From positions 1 through 64,000 of the forward strand of contig JAKTTT010000004.1 in assembly GCA_030581615.1 (NCBI GenBank): a DNA stretch of 64,000 nucleotides. The letters run 5' to 3'. The notes under the pieces are model-generated. The model was not told the DNA's origin. It did no database searches and worked only from the letters and a program-made list of their open reading frames with translations. The translations under genes were made by a program, and so were the position numbers. The DNA is from Alloascoidea africana. Taxonomy: Eukaryota > Ascomycota > Alloascoideomycetes > Alloascoideales > Alloascoideaceae. Every line of letters starts with the position of its first letter. Positions within the stretch are counted from its first letter, which is position 1. Below are positions 41,203 through 51,597 of the stretch, one piece after another.

Positions 41203-41670
41203 TCATCCACCCCTATTTATTTATTTATTTATTTATTACAAAACAACACATCATGATTCATTACTTGGTTTCGGTTCAGCAAACATGTTTTATATTTTTT
41301 TTTTATCATTGAGTATCAATATTAGTATCAGCATATGTTTAGTATTACTGTTTTTTTGTAGTTTAGACCACGTTGTATTTTTCATATTATTTATTCATTA
41401 GTTAGCTTAGCTTGTCATCTTTTATTTTTTTTATCATTTTATGTGTTGATTTTTTTTTTGCTGTTTTTAGATTAGAGATTTTCTAATACCCCTTTATCAA
41501 TCGCATACACAAATATAAAGAAAATTGTGAATCCTTTGTGAAGAAGTTGATGTTCTTGCCTAATTCGGATTCCAGATTTGTGTGTGGTTACCCGGAGCAC
41601 ATCTCGATGTTGGAAACCTGTAAGAGCTAGGGGAGAGAAAAAAAAAATAGAGTGTGTATATCTACAACTA
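41203..41670. other. Intergenic: PTC6 3' end and DBP6 promoter
   Basis: AT-rich after the GC-rich block. It holds an ATTT tandem repeat at about 41213-41239, several T-runs and TTACCCGG (Reb1 type) at 41588-41595, 75 bp before the DBP6 start. Confidence 0.6.
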
Positions 41671-43731
41671 ATGTCTGTTACTGAGCCCGAGTTGAAACGA
41701 AAGAGGAAGAAAAGTCATCATGCTGATGATGATGATGAAGGTGGGAAACGGATACGGATAAAAGATGATGAAAATGAGGGGAAAAGAAAAAAGAAGAGTA
41801 AAAAAGAGAAACAGAAAAAAAAGAAGCTTGTAAATGACAATGATGAGGTTGAACAACAAGACAAGAAGAGTAAGAAAAAGAGCGAAAATAAAAGTCTAGA
41901 AACTGGAGAGACTAAAGAAGAGTCACAAGAGAATGATAAAAACCTCGAACCAACGTTAAATCCCAAATTTTCATCAATCTTGAAGAGATTCCACAAAAGT
42001 GCTGCAAGAGCCGAAACAAAAGAACCCAAACCAAACAACGATAATTATAAAGATAACGATAATCATGAGGAACAGGATTCGAAACCAGAACAACCCCAGG
42101 AACCTCCACTCCCATCAGCTCTGGTTCCTATCCCACAACCACCCAAATCAAATGTCGATTTGACAGAGAAAAGAAACTGGAGGCATCATCATAATATGCA
42201 ATGGACAAGACAACTCTCATGGTTTTCAGAAACGATACATATTTCACAGAGTGATTCACCAGTCCCATTTTCCCAACTTTGTTTAACTTCCAGAATTTTG
42301 TCAAATCTGCACTCATTTGGATTTGAAAATGCATTCCCTGTACAAAATTACGTTATCAAGACTCTTCTTGCAGAAACACAATTACCAAAAAGTTCAAAAG
42401 ATGATAAGACACAATTCCCCCCCATTTTGAAACCAGATCGTCGTAAAGATTTGCTTGTGAATGCTGCAACGGGGAGTGGCAAGACTTTGGCATATGCGAT
42501 TCCAATAGTACAGGCTTTGAATGGCAATGTTGTCATTCCTCGAATCCGTGCACTCGTGATTGTTCCTACACGACCACTAGTTAACCAGGTAAGAGACACG
42601 TTTGAACAATTGGCAAAAGGTACAGGACTCCAGGTTTTCACACTTAGATCCGACCGAACGGTTAAAGATGAAGCCCAAATTTTGCAGAGATTTAATCCTG
42701 ATATTTTGGTCTCTACGCCTGGTCGTCTCGTTGACCATTTACAAAGTGGACGAACTGATAATGATGATGATGAGGAGGAGAAGGAGGAGGAGGAGGTTAA
42801 AACGAAAAACACACTGGATTTGAAACATTTGCGATATCTCGTTATCGATGAAGCAGATAGATTGTTGAATCAGTCTTTCCAAGAATGGTCTAAAGTGGTC
42901 ATTTCGGAGCTGGAACCATCCTCATCCGAGTCTGCATCTTTAGAGAACAACATCTCAAAACGATATCTACAGTATACACAAAAGTTGATATTTAGTGCAA
43001 CCCTAACTAAAGATCCAGGATCGCTTTCTGCGTTGAAATTATATGAACCCCGAATCGCAATTATTGGAGGTGGAGAGGGCTTCAATAATAATAGTGATGA
43101 TGAAGAGCAAGAAGTAAAGGAATTCCAGGTCCCTGAAACTCTTGACGAACGAGTTCTCAAATTACCCTTTGAAAAAGATAGTTTAAAACCATTATACCTT
43201 GCCAAGATGCTAAAAACATTCGATCTTTGCAAAAGTACAATTATTTTTACAGGTTCGAACGATTCAGCAGCGCGTTTGTCAAGACTTTTACAACTTTTGT
43301 TATCCAACAATGACGAGGAGGACACAGGCAAAATCGAAATCGCATGTTGTAGTTCACAACTTACAGATCAACAACGTCGTTCTGTCTTGCGGAATCTTTC
43401 TTCAGGTCAGGTTCAAATCGTGGTTGCATCCGATTTTATAGCAAGAGGTATATCAATCGACAGTGTTTCCAATGTGATTAACTATGATTTACCAATGGGA
43501 ACAAGAGATTATGTTCATAGAGTTGGAAGAACTGCAAGAGCAGGACAACGTGGTACAGCATGGACAATTGCATGTGGAGAGGCTAAAAGATTCCGGAAAT
43601 TGACCCAAGGAATTGAAAGATTTGGCAAAAAAGTGGAAAAAGCGAATGTTGAAATTGATGAACAAGATGAAGAAAAATATGAATCCGCTTTGGCACAATT
43701 GCAAAATGAAGTGTTGGCAAGGGTAAAATGA
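41671..43731 (+). CDS. DBP6: DEAD-box RNA helicase Dbp6 (60S biogenesis)
   Basis: Dbp6 is an essential nucleolar helicase in early 60S assembly (DDX51 in animals). The intronless frame has 686 codons. The first 150 residues are lysine- and acidic-rich and low in complexity, which is usual for the nucleolar arm. The helicase core has AATGSGKTLAYA (motif I), VPTRPLVNQV in place of the general PTRELA motif (a Dbp6/DDX51 peculiarity), STPGRLVDHL, DEAD, SATL and ATDF-type ASDFIARGISID. HRVGRTARAG is motif VI. An acidic insertion (DNDDDEEEKEEEEV) sits between motifs Ib and II. The start at 41671 has a TAATG context; earlier in-frame sequence begins without ATG. A Reb1-type site lies 75 bp upstream. 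Confidence 0.92.
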   Translation: MSVTEPELKRKRKKSHHADDDDEGGKRIRIKDDENEGKRKKKSKKEKQKKKKLVNDNDEVEQQDKKSKKKSENKSLETGETKEESQENDKNLEPTLNPKFSSILKRFHKSAARAETKEPKPNNDNYKDNDNHEEQDSKPEQPQEPPLPSALVPIPQPPKSNVDLTEKRNWRHHHNMQWTRQLSWFSETIHISQSDSPVPFSQLCLTSRILSNLHSFGFENAFPVQNYVIKTLLAETQLPKSSKDDKTQFPPILKPDRRKDLLVNAATGSGKTLAYAIPIVQALNGNVVIPRIRALVIVPTRPLVNQVRDTFEQLAKGTGLQVFTLRSDRTVKDEAQILQRFNPDILVSTPGRLVDHLQSGRTDNDDDEEEKEEEEVKTKNTLDLKHLRYLVIDEADRLLNQSFQEWSKVVISELEPSSSESASLENNISKRYLQYTQKLIFSATLTKDPGSLSALKLYEPRIAIIGGGEGFNNNSDDEEQEVKEFQVPETLDERVLKLPFEKDSLKPLYLAKMLKTFDLCKSTIIFTGSNDSAARLSRLLQLLLSNNDEEDTGKIEIACCSSQLTDQQRRSVLRNLSSGQVQIVVASDFIARGISIDSVSNVINYDLPMGTRDYVHRVGRTARAGQRGTAWTIACGEAKRFRKLTQGIERFGKKVEKANVEIDEQDEEKYESALAQLQNEVLARVK

Positions 43732-43869
43732 GATAAAAAATGGTTATCTACACGAGTAAAAGCACAAAAAAAGAGGTTATAGACTCTGGAATTTTTTACT
43801 TTATATATGTATATGTTTTGATAGATAAATGCGAATAGATTCTCATTCAAAATCGCCGAATATTTGGAT

Positions 43870-44551
43870 TTAAACAGCTATCAAAGCGTTAGTATATGTT
43901 TCGTTCTGAATCAGGTGTTTTGATTTCCACTTACCATCTGCCTGTGCCAAGACAAAGTCTATGGCTTGTCCAACAGTCTTGATCTCATCTGCTTCAGCAC
44001 TATCCAATTTGTTAGAATGGTTATCACCATACACACCTTTCAAAAATCCAATTACTTACTCTGGAATCTCAATACTAAACTCCTGTATCATCAACAAACC
44101 CCACTTTGGTTAGATTCTCCTTCAGCAGTTCAAATTAAAACAAAGTACTCACCTCCTCAATGGCCATGACAACCTCAACAACATCAAGAGAATCCAGTCC
44201 AAGATCAGTTTGAAAGTTTGCTTCCAAAGTGATTTTACTTGGGTCTGCAACCTTGTCAAAACTTTCCAAAAGTTCGATTATTCTCGTCTGTGCAAGATCT
44301 CTTGTCAAATGGTAATCATCCGAGTAAAAACGAACACTCAGTTTAGATCCCTGTGTCAATGCAATTGCTGTCAAAGGTGTTCTCCTTATACTACAAACGC
44401 CTGTGGTGGCTTGTGGTCCTGATCCTACTCTCAAAGCTAAACTTGATAGACATCTCTTGCTAACAATCTCCACAGCCTGTCGTTTCGCAAATACAATTCC
44501 TCTTGACCCACTGCCTCGCAAAACAGATTTGGCTATCGCTTGTCGGTACAT
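43870..44551 (-). CDS. ACP1: Mitochondrial acyl carrier protein
   Basis: The mitochondrial ACP carries acyl chains on a phosphopantetheine arm for type II fatty acid and lipoate synthesis, and is also a complex I and LYR-protein partner. Four exons, 44153-44551, 44060-44082, 43935-43999 and 43870-43877, splice to 164 codons. The arm attaches to Ser121 in DLGLDSLDVVEVVM. A basic, serine-rich presequence of about 75 residues precedes the ACP domain. Exon 3 restores IPDAEADEIKTVGQAIDFVLAQAD, typical of the family. The last exon has only 8 nt (A-V-stop). Donors are GTGAGT and GTAAGT (twice); a TACTAAC branch is visible in the last intron. Two ACGCGT boxes form an inverted repeat about 150 bp upstream. 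Confidence 0.95.
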
Positions 44552-44892
44552 CTTTCTGTTAAACTAAGTGTAGGAGTACAAAAGAAAAAGGATCGAATCG
44601 TTCTCGTTCTCGTTCTGCTGAGGCCGGTACAGAGATGTCCAGCTTTTTTTCTTATGGTATGGAAATATGGTCTCCTCTGAATGGCTGGATCGGTTTACGC
44701 GTGGCACGCGTATATCTCGGTCCGGATCTTTGACTTTCCCAACTTTGCATTTTGAATACTGGTGAATGATGAACAAGAAAAAAGAATAGAATTTTCACGT
44801 TAAGTAAACTTATTTAACTTATTTAGAATATAGATAATAAAATAAAATAAAATAAAATAAAACAGCGTATAAAAAAGAAAAAGATTGGCTAA
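44552..44892. other. Intergenic: ACP1 promoter and PAT1 3' end
   Basis: Contains the ACGCGT inverted repeat (44697-44711) and an AAAAT tandem repeat at about 44837-44862. No gene. Confidence 0.6.
44697..44711 (-). promoter_or_regulatory. Inverted repeat of two ACGCGT boxes upstream of ACP1
   Basis: ACGCGTGGCACGCGT is a 7-1-7 inverted repeat with two MCB-type (ACGCGT) boxes. MBF in yeasts uses this hexamer for G1/S genes. Confidence 0.45.
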
Positions 44893-47418
44893 CTAATGTT
44901 TCTGCTCCAGTTCTGTAATCTCTGTGGTATTTGCATTCAACCCAATAACATTTAAAAAGAGATTTAGATTCGTAATTTTTTGAATACTTTTCTCCTCATT
45001 TGGTTCATTTCTTGCCTCGGCCATAGCAGCGAAAATGCGATCCCGGACCTCATCGACCATAATCCGCTGATGCGAAATCTTTGAGGCAAGTGCCAAAGAA
45101 GCCAAAAATTGCCAAGCATAGGAATCATCTGCTGCACTAACAGGTGGGAAAACAGATGCTAAATGACCTTTTAAAGCATCAAATAGTTTATCATAGGACA
45201 TTTTCCAATCGTTTTTATCCTGTTCAACAACCCCGGATTCTTCTTTTATCAGCTCCGCTCTCGAAATTAAAAAAGTCAAAAGGGATAATCCAGCTTTGGA
45301 AGTGGCGGTGTAAGCAACCTCATTCCGATCCATTAAAATCACCAGTAATCCAACAATCTCTCTAAAAGGAGCTTCGGAAATAAACATGACAAAGAGTGGG
45401 AAAGCAGTATGGATGAAAAGCTCAATTGAGGCTTCAACATCTTTGGGAATCGCACCTTTGGGATACTTCAAATAACTTCCATTTGCAACAACGTCAAGTT
45501 GTGACAGATTCGCAATCAGCAAGGTTATGATTGTAAGTCGTTGTTGTCTGTTTAAAAAGGCAAATGCTCTAGGGATGATTTTTTTACCCTTATTGTGCGA
45601 AAGCATCGCAATTAATGGATGTGTCTTACCATCCTCCACTTCGGCAAAAATTTGCAACGAGTCCCACAATTCCTCTTCAAGATTTTGGAATTTTTGCTTA
45701 TATTCTGCAACCTCTTCCTCGGTTTTGCTCTCGGAACTTTCTCTATCCAGACTTTCAAGATTCAATACAATGCAATATACTTTCTCAATAGATTTCAACG
45801 TGCCCATCAACTTGTTTTGCTTATCCCTTTTTGATTCATGTCTGTTTGCATCGGGCAAAGGTTTAATCTCCAAAGCCTTTCTCGGCGCTTTCCCAGAACC
45901 AAGCGTTATTTTACCAAGCGCACCTTCTTTAGAAAACTGGTACTGTTTCGGATGCTCTTTTGCAACTGTAACAGCCCTCTGAACCTGTTGTTGCATTCGT
46001 TGGAGCGCAATATCTGCCCGCTTGTATCTGCCTCCTAGTCGATGTCCACTCTGGTTCAAGTACGTTTCTGCAATTGCACTCAACGGTTGCGCCGGATTGG
46101 ATCTACCCTGAATGGCCTTGTGTACTTGGAAATAGAAATCCTCATTGTAAGGATCTTCCGTAACAATCTGTGAAAGTTGGACCCTGCTTACAAAGTCCTT
46201 ATCTCTGGCGTTCATAAGACCATTAAACTTTACAATTCTTTGTACTTTTTCAGATCTCTTTATAAGCCGTTCCCGTTCTTCAAGTGTCAGCTCCTTATCT
46301 GCAAATTTGCGATTATTTCCATCGTAGTGATTGCTGTTGTATCTATAATGTTGTTGCTGTGACTGTAACTGTTGGGGCTGCTGCTGCTGCTGTTGCTGTT
46401 GCTGCTGTCTCAGTTGATATTGACTTGGTCCTCTTGACGGAGATCCTTGCTGAATTGGTATCGGTTTGCTCTGCGGAGGAGTAGACCCAAGTGGGGGAAA
46501 TTGATTCATATTGTCAATCTTGGGCAGGTCCTTGGGCATGTTGATAGGCTGTTGAGACAAGTGAAGTTGTGTCGTTACATCCTGCTTGCCCTGAGGTCCA
46601 ATTGGGAACGGCTGTGTTGCTGTGATCTGCTGTTGTCCTTGGGGTTGAGGCTGAGTAGGATGTTGCTGCTGCTGCTGCTGTTGTTGTTGTTGTTGTTGTT
46701 GTTGCGGTTGTTGTGGAGGAGGAAGTGGAGATTGTTGTCCATTGTTGACAAATGGGGGAGGAAAAAACAACTGTTGATCCGAAGCAGATTGAGGGAAAGG
46801 AGACACAAAAGGGAACTGGGGACCGCTGAAACCCCCCTGTGTTGCTGGAGTTGCCATTCCTGGAAATGGAAATTGACCTGGCGGAATAGGAGGGAACTGG
46901 CCATACATGAGCCGTGGGTCTGGGGCATTCAGCGCAAACTGCTGGTTCTGGCTGGGGGAAATTGACGTAGTCACTTGTTGTTGGGCTTGAGCCTGTGGTT
47001 GATTCTGAGCCAGTAATTGGGCTTCAATCTCCTCCAGGGAAAGAGCTTTCACCTCCGGTTTCGAACTTGTAGTTGCGGGAGACGAAGCCTGGCCCCATAG
47101 CGATGGAATAGGTGTAAGAGAGTCGTCAATATCTGGGACAGAAAAGCTAGATGGATTATTTCTTGCTTGACGAGAAACGTTTGATGGTTGTTGGACAACG
47201 AGGTTGTTGTTGTTGGCGGTGACTGCACCGGGCTGCTGTTGAGCTCCAAAATCAAAATCTTTGCCAATTGGAACGTCTCCAAAGGTCTCGTCATTCAACT
47301 CATCTCCAGTTTCTTGAAGTTTATCACCTAGTCCATCGTACGTGTCCTCAAAGTCATAAACTTTTCCGGAAAAGTCCTGTCTTTTCGGACCAGTTGTATC
47401 AAATCCGAAAAAAGACAT
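44893..47418 (-). CDS. PAT1: Pat1, mRNA decapping activator
   Basis: Pat1 links deadenylated mRNA, the Lsm1-7 ring and Dhh1/Dcp2 in P-bodies and represses translation. The 841-codon intronless frame has the family N-terminus MSFFGFDT, followed by an acidic motif region. A long P/Q-rich region (about 110-370) includes polyglutamine runs from mixed CAG/CAA codons. The Pat1 middle and C-terminal alpha-helical domain start near ERLIKRSEKVQRIVKFNGLMNARDKDFVSRVQLSQIV, a hallmark of the family. The C-terminal superhelix contains KGKKIIPRAFAFLNRQQRLTIITLLIANLSQLDVV. Length is close to the S. cerevisiae protein (796). A palindrome around ACGCGT (47829-47842) lies about 410 bp upstream. Confidence 0.95.
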   Translation of the reverse strand: MSFFGFDTTGPKRQDFSGKVYDFEDTYDGLGDKLQETGDELNDETFGDVPIGKDFDFGAQQQPGAVTANNNNLVVQQPSNVSRQARNNPSSFSVPDIDDSLTPIPSLWGQASSPATTSSKPEVKALSLEEIEAQLLAQNQPQAQAQQQVTTSISPSQNQQFALNAPDPRLMYGQFPPIPPGQFPFPGMATPATQGGFSGPQFPFVSPFPQSASDQQLFFPPPFVNNGQQSPLPPPQQPQQQQQQQQQQQQQQHPTQPQPQGQQQITATQPFPIGPQGKQDVTTQLHLSQQPINMPKDLPKIDNMNQFPPLGSTPPQSKPIPIQQGSPSRGPSQYQLRQQQQQQQQQQPQQLQSQQQHYRYNSNHYDGNNRKFADKELTLEERERLIKRSEKVQRIVKFNGLMNARDKDFVSRVQLSQIVTEDPYNEDFYFQVHKAIQGRSNPAQPLSAIAETYLNQSGHRLGGRYKRADIALQRMQQQVQRAVTVAKEHPKQYQFSKEGALGKITLGSGKAPRKALEIKPLPDANRHESKRDKQNKLMGTLKSIEKVYCIVLNLESLDRESSESKTEEEVAEYKQKFQNLEEELWDSLQIFAEVEDGKTHPLIAMLSHNKGKKIIPRAFAFLNRQQRLTIITLLIANLSQLDVVANGSYLKYPKGAIPKDVEASIELFIHTAFPLFVMFISEAPFREIVGLLVILMDRNEVAYTATSKAGLSLLTFLISRAELIKEESGVVEQDKNDWKMSYDKLFDALKGHLASVFPPVSAADDSYAWQFLASLALASKISHQRIMVDEVRDRIFAAMAEARNEPNEEKSIQKITNLNLFLNVIGLNANTTEITELEQKH

Positions 47419-48746
47419 AACACTTGATTGAGATTAGCTGTAAATGAACGTTGCACAAGAAATAATAATTTTTTCTAGAAGGAAGAACAATCTCTTTTAA
47501 TAATAAAAGAAAGAGAGCAAGATGACAACAAATAAAAAAAAAGAATAAAAGTCAGCAAATGGGATGAATGGTCTTGTCCAAAGTAGACAAAAAAAATGCT
47601 ATTGTTACTACTCTTCCCTTTTTTTTGGCAATTGCAAACAAGGGATAAGGAAATAGAAACTTTGTAAAAGCGGGAGGGAAAAAAAAAATTAAAGGGAGAA
47701 AGTCTAAAGAGAAGCGATAAACAGGTTGTTGTTATATCGTGTTAGGTTTTACTTCCTTTTTGTTGTAGTGGTCAAGTTTCTTTAAGTTGCCATTTTAGCT
47801 GAAAGAGCTGATTGATCTGTTCTTAGATGTACGCGTGCGTACATACATTTGCGGTACAGCCGGTCACGCTACTCGGAACTTTGGGGTCGCAACTTCCGGA
47901 GATCGGAATCAGGGAACAAGAAAGAAAGTTGGGAATTCGGCGCGTTTCTTCCGGCGATGCCAGGACTTGGAGATACACAATGAGGCCAAGAGCGCGATGA
48001 GAATCTGTCTGATTTGAAAGAAAACAGTGAGTGTGGGTGGTAAAAATTTGAGTTACAGATGACCATAGATTAGAAATGGTGTTTGTAGAAACTGAGACTG
48101 GGTCACACCATGCTGGCGGGAGAGATAAAATTCTTAGCCTTAGCAAAAGCAATTTAAGGGGGAATTCCCTTGGAGACGGGATCAGTTCTCATCAATCCAA
48201 AAAAGCTAGTTCAGCTTTATGGTGTAGCTTTTTAAATGGGATGAAGGAGCCCAAGAGTATTTCCGAACGAGCAGACACCAATTGGCATTGTACATAATCT
48301 GTTTACGAGAGATGAAGAACGTGTATCTAAGGTTGTCTACCGGTTTTGTGAACCTACTTGTAGATTGCTCCAATCATGATATTTTCCAGATGGTGGATTG
48401 TTAAAGGATGGGCGTGTGAGCCAACATTCTTGCCATCATGCAGATACAGTACATCTCCACTGATTTTGAAAATCATACAAGTTCAAGTTCTTACCAACGA
48501 AATAGATCTATTGGATCGCTATCACCGAGACAATTGAAACTCCACAGCTACACGACTGTATATAATTATATAAAGAGGTTTGATGATGACAAGGGGAGCA
48601 AAAAAATGTGCATTATATATGTAGACAGGAAAACATTTGGATTTGGTGTAGAGGTGGTGGTTGTGGTGGTATTCAGAATGCCATCCCCATCAACGAAATG
48701 ATTGATGTGAAGGAAAAGAGAAAAAACAGAAACACAGGAAACCTTA
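47419..48746. other. Intergenic: PAT1 promoter and tropomyosin 3' end
   Basis: About 1.3 kb without a supported gene. GTACGCGTGCGTAC is at 47829-47842. The remaining open frames are short and show no family signals. Confidence 0.5.
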
Positions 48747-49480
48747 TTAGATTGCCTCCAACTGCTGTGAAATCTCGTCCAATTCCGCCTTGGCCTGTGC
48801 ATACTTTTCGGACAACTCCTCGTACTTTTTCTCCCAATCGTCTCTTTCGGATTCCAAAGATGCAACTTTCCTCTCCAATTGCTCAGCCTTAATATCTGTT
48901 TCACGTAGCTTTTCGTTTGTGTCCTTGAGTTTCTGGTGTGCAGTCTCAAGTTCATCCTCCAACTCTTGGTTCTTCCTTGTGTAAGAGGTGTTTGAAGACT
49001 TTACAGAGCTAAAGTCTTCTAGAGCAGCCTTGTTCTCGCCTATGACAGATTCGAGCTTTTCATTCTCTTCCTCCAACAACTGGTTCTTGCGTTGCAAGGA
49101 TTGGATCTCCTGGTCCTTTTGGAGAGACTCCTGTTCCAATTCCTTGACTCTGGTGTTGGCCTCGTCGGCCTTCTCCTGTGCATTCTCTGCATCAAGTTTC
49201 AAAGAATTGATTCTCTAGAGAGATCACGTAAAAGTTAGGGAAAAAAAATTCAAAAGCAATCGAAAAGCCAAAAAGGAATTAACATTTAAGAAGAAATGTA
49301 AAGATCAAATATATATATATAGATATGGATAGGGCGTGTGAAGGAGTGAAAAGAATGAGTGGGGACGTGGCAAAAATGAGATGTGGTGATTTGAAATCTA
49401 TCCAGATCTTGATCTGCATTGCTCACGACATAAAAAGTACAAGATGAAGGAATCGAACATACCTCTCTAAGTTTCTCCAT
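48747..49480 (-). CDS. TPM1: Tropomyosin
   Basis: Tropomyosin is a parallel coiled coil that coats actin cables. Exon 1 (49463-49480) is only 18 nt and encodes MEKLRE; exon 2 is 48747-49214. Splicing gives 161 codons, the same length as yeast Tpm2 and fission yeast Cdc8. The whole protein after MEKLRERINSLKLDAENAQ is a continuous heptad coiled coil with high E, K, L and Q. The 248-bp intron has a GTATGT donor and CCCTAAC branch. The N-terminal MEKLRERI has the conserved start needed for end-to-end overlap, so the tiny first exon is functionally supported. Shares the upstream intergenic region with the divergent RFA2-like gene. Confidence 0.93.
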
Positions 49481-50007
49481 TCTGGTAAATTCAAAGATCC
49501 GTGTGATTCAAAAATTCAAATCAAAAGAGTGCCTGGTTCGTAGGTGAAAAGGAGGTAGAAAAGGAGGAGAGTGTGTTCTCACATGAGATCTACTTTAAAA
49601 ACAGGGGTGCAAGGAAGGAAGGAAGGAGTTCGGAACGAATCTCTAGCTAACTAGTCTACGCGAAAGCACCACCACGTTCCACGCGTTTTTCGGCACAGAA
49701 ACAGAGACAATGTCGGACCAAACAGAGCGGCCTTTCAGTTGGCCCCATTTGTTTGTATCACAGCTCGTCAGAACAGAAAAGGAGATGCCATATGTGGATT
49801 GAAAGAGGCGTTTGGCCCATTTGCAATTTGGAAAGTGCGGGTAACGCCATGTCTGAATTGCCCCAACGTTGGGGAAGAGAGGAAAAGCAATTGATAAAAA
49901 GTGAATGGAATCTATACTGGCGGGGCCAATTGATCTAAGCGTTTACATTTGTTTTATCGAGTGTAGACAACTACTGGCACTGGAGGAAGCCAGGCGATAC
50001 ACGAGCA
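49481..50007. other. Divergent intergenic: tropomyosin and RFA2-like gene
   Basis: Contains an ACGCGAAA box (49658-49665), an ACGCGT box (49681-49686) and a CGGGTAA (Reb1-like) site at 49838-49844, 164-170 bp before the RFA2-like start. MCB-type boxes fit G1/S control of a replication gene. Confidence 0.55.
49658..49686 (+). promoter_or_regulatory. MCB/SCB-type boxes near the RFA2-like gene
   Basis: ACGCGAAA and ACGCGT lie 16 bp apart and 320-350 bp before the RFA2-like start. RPA genes in S. cerevisiae are MCB-controlled, so the position makes sense. Confidence 0.45.
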
Positions 50008-51597
50008 ATGTCAGGTTCGTGCTTGCGTAGCTATGTTCTTGGTGACAATGTCCTAACCAGTTGAAATGTTTAAGGCTACGAATTTAATGAGTCGTTCGAT
50101 GGAGGCAGTTTTACCGCGGGCTCAGGCTCAGATATCCAAGTGATGGCATCAAGTGTAGGTATAATGTTTCATCGGGTGCGATAAGATAAGATGAGATGAG
50201 ATGAGATGTCTAATCCCAGGAGTATTGAATAGCGTCAGTCCGTTATCCCTGTTACAGCGAAGCAGATAGTCCATTCGGTCAAGCCCTGCCCAGGCGGTTT
50301 ATTTGAGCTTAATGGCTGTGATGTGTATCAAATTTCGTTTGTTGGCAAAGTCACAAATATAAATGACGCCACAAGTACAGTGAACTACCGGATAGAAGAT
50401 GGAACTGGAGTTGTGGAGGCGCGTAATTGGATAAAGAGAGAACCAGGAGATGATTTCCAATTGAGGGAGGCATCTGTGATCCAGCTTAATCGCTACGTCA
50501 AGGTCATTGGCACGTTGAGAACTTTTAATGAACAGACTCAGGTTACGATTGATCAGATTAGACGAATCATGGATTACAACGAAGTGATTTGTCATTTTTT
50601 GGAGGCCAGTCAATCACATTTGGAACAAACAGGTCATGAATCAAGGGATAAGAGTCCAAACAAACAATCTGTTAAGGAAGAGAAAGCAAAAAAAAGCTTG
50701 GCTTCGAACTCAATGCCAGATGCGAATGAACTCGATGAAGTGGAGATATCCGGGCAAATCGTCAACGAGGTGAAACATATTGCCAATGATGAATTTGAAC
50801 AATTCATCAATAATCAGATTGAACCAAATTTCGAAAAAGAGAAATCAATGCCAGAGCCAGTGGAACAGAATAGCGTAAAAGAGGTGCATGTTGAAGTCGA
50901 AGAATACGGCCAAGTATCTTTCCCTTCAACCACAGTTTTTGTGCGTCATACAAAGGACATGATCGACAATGTTTTTCCTTCATCTGTGATGGAGAGCTAT
51001 GATTTTTTTGGAAGAGTCATTTTCACGTATTTTAACGACAATATGTTCACGCTTAATGAGATGATTTTGGATCAAATGCCAGGCGAATCGAAATTATACT
51101 TGTCTTTGGACGAAACGGATGAGGAGGACATGCTTGATTTCGGTTTTTTTTGGCGTTTTAGATTTATGTCTGTTCCCTTGGGTGAGCTGAGACTAAAAGT
51201 TGGATGTCTCGTGGTTTTAATGACAAGTCTCGGTTCCGAAGATTTCCGCAGCGGAACAATTTTGATGATTACAAAATTGGGGGAATACGTGCTAAACGGC
51301 AGAACCCGAGAAGGGCGCGAAGTTTTAATTCCCAGGAAATGGTTCAATACGAGAGAGTCCGGTTGGAAGCTGGAGAGGAAACAGTTTCCCGTGAGACTTG
51401 CTTTTGCAATGACGGCGAGACAGGCACGACGTTATTCCTTCGATCATGTTGGACTGAACATGACACATGTTAGTGGGAAAAGTAATCGAGCAAATCTGTA
51501 TGCGTTTCTCGCTAGACTTTCGAGAGTTCCCAATTTATCTGTGCTACTTCCATCAAAAATACGACAGAGAAATGCAGGCAATCGTGCGTCTTCGTAA
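50008..51597 (+). CDS. RFA2: RPA32 (Rfa2) OB-fold fused to a PIF1-like helicase C-terminal module
   Basis: Exons 50008-50014, 50075-50154 and 50233-51597 give about 483 codons. The spliced start MSGYEFNESFDGGSFT and PVTAKQIVHSVKP match the Rfa2 N-terminus. The OB-fold (about 60-154) has VGKVTNINDATSTVNYRIEDGTG, YVKVIGTLRTFN and NEVICHFLEA. A charged linker follows instead of the winged helix. Residues about 264-474 resemble the C-terminal half of PIF1/Helitron helicases: LNEMILDQMPGESKLYLS, LRLKVGCLVVLM, EVLIPR, RKQFPVRLAFAMT and LARLSRV. Walker A and B motifs are absent. The INKSQGQ motif is replaced by ARQARRY. The OB-fold and helicase-like parts share one uninterrupted exon. Intron 1 (GTTCGT donor) and the second donor (50155, GTAGGT; GTG at 50140 is possible) are less certain. 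MCB-type boxes and a Reb1-like site are upstream. Confidence 0.88.
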
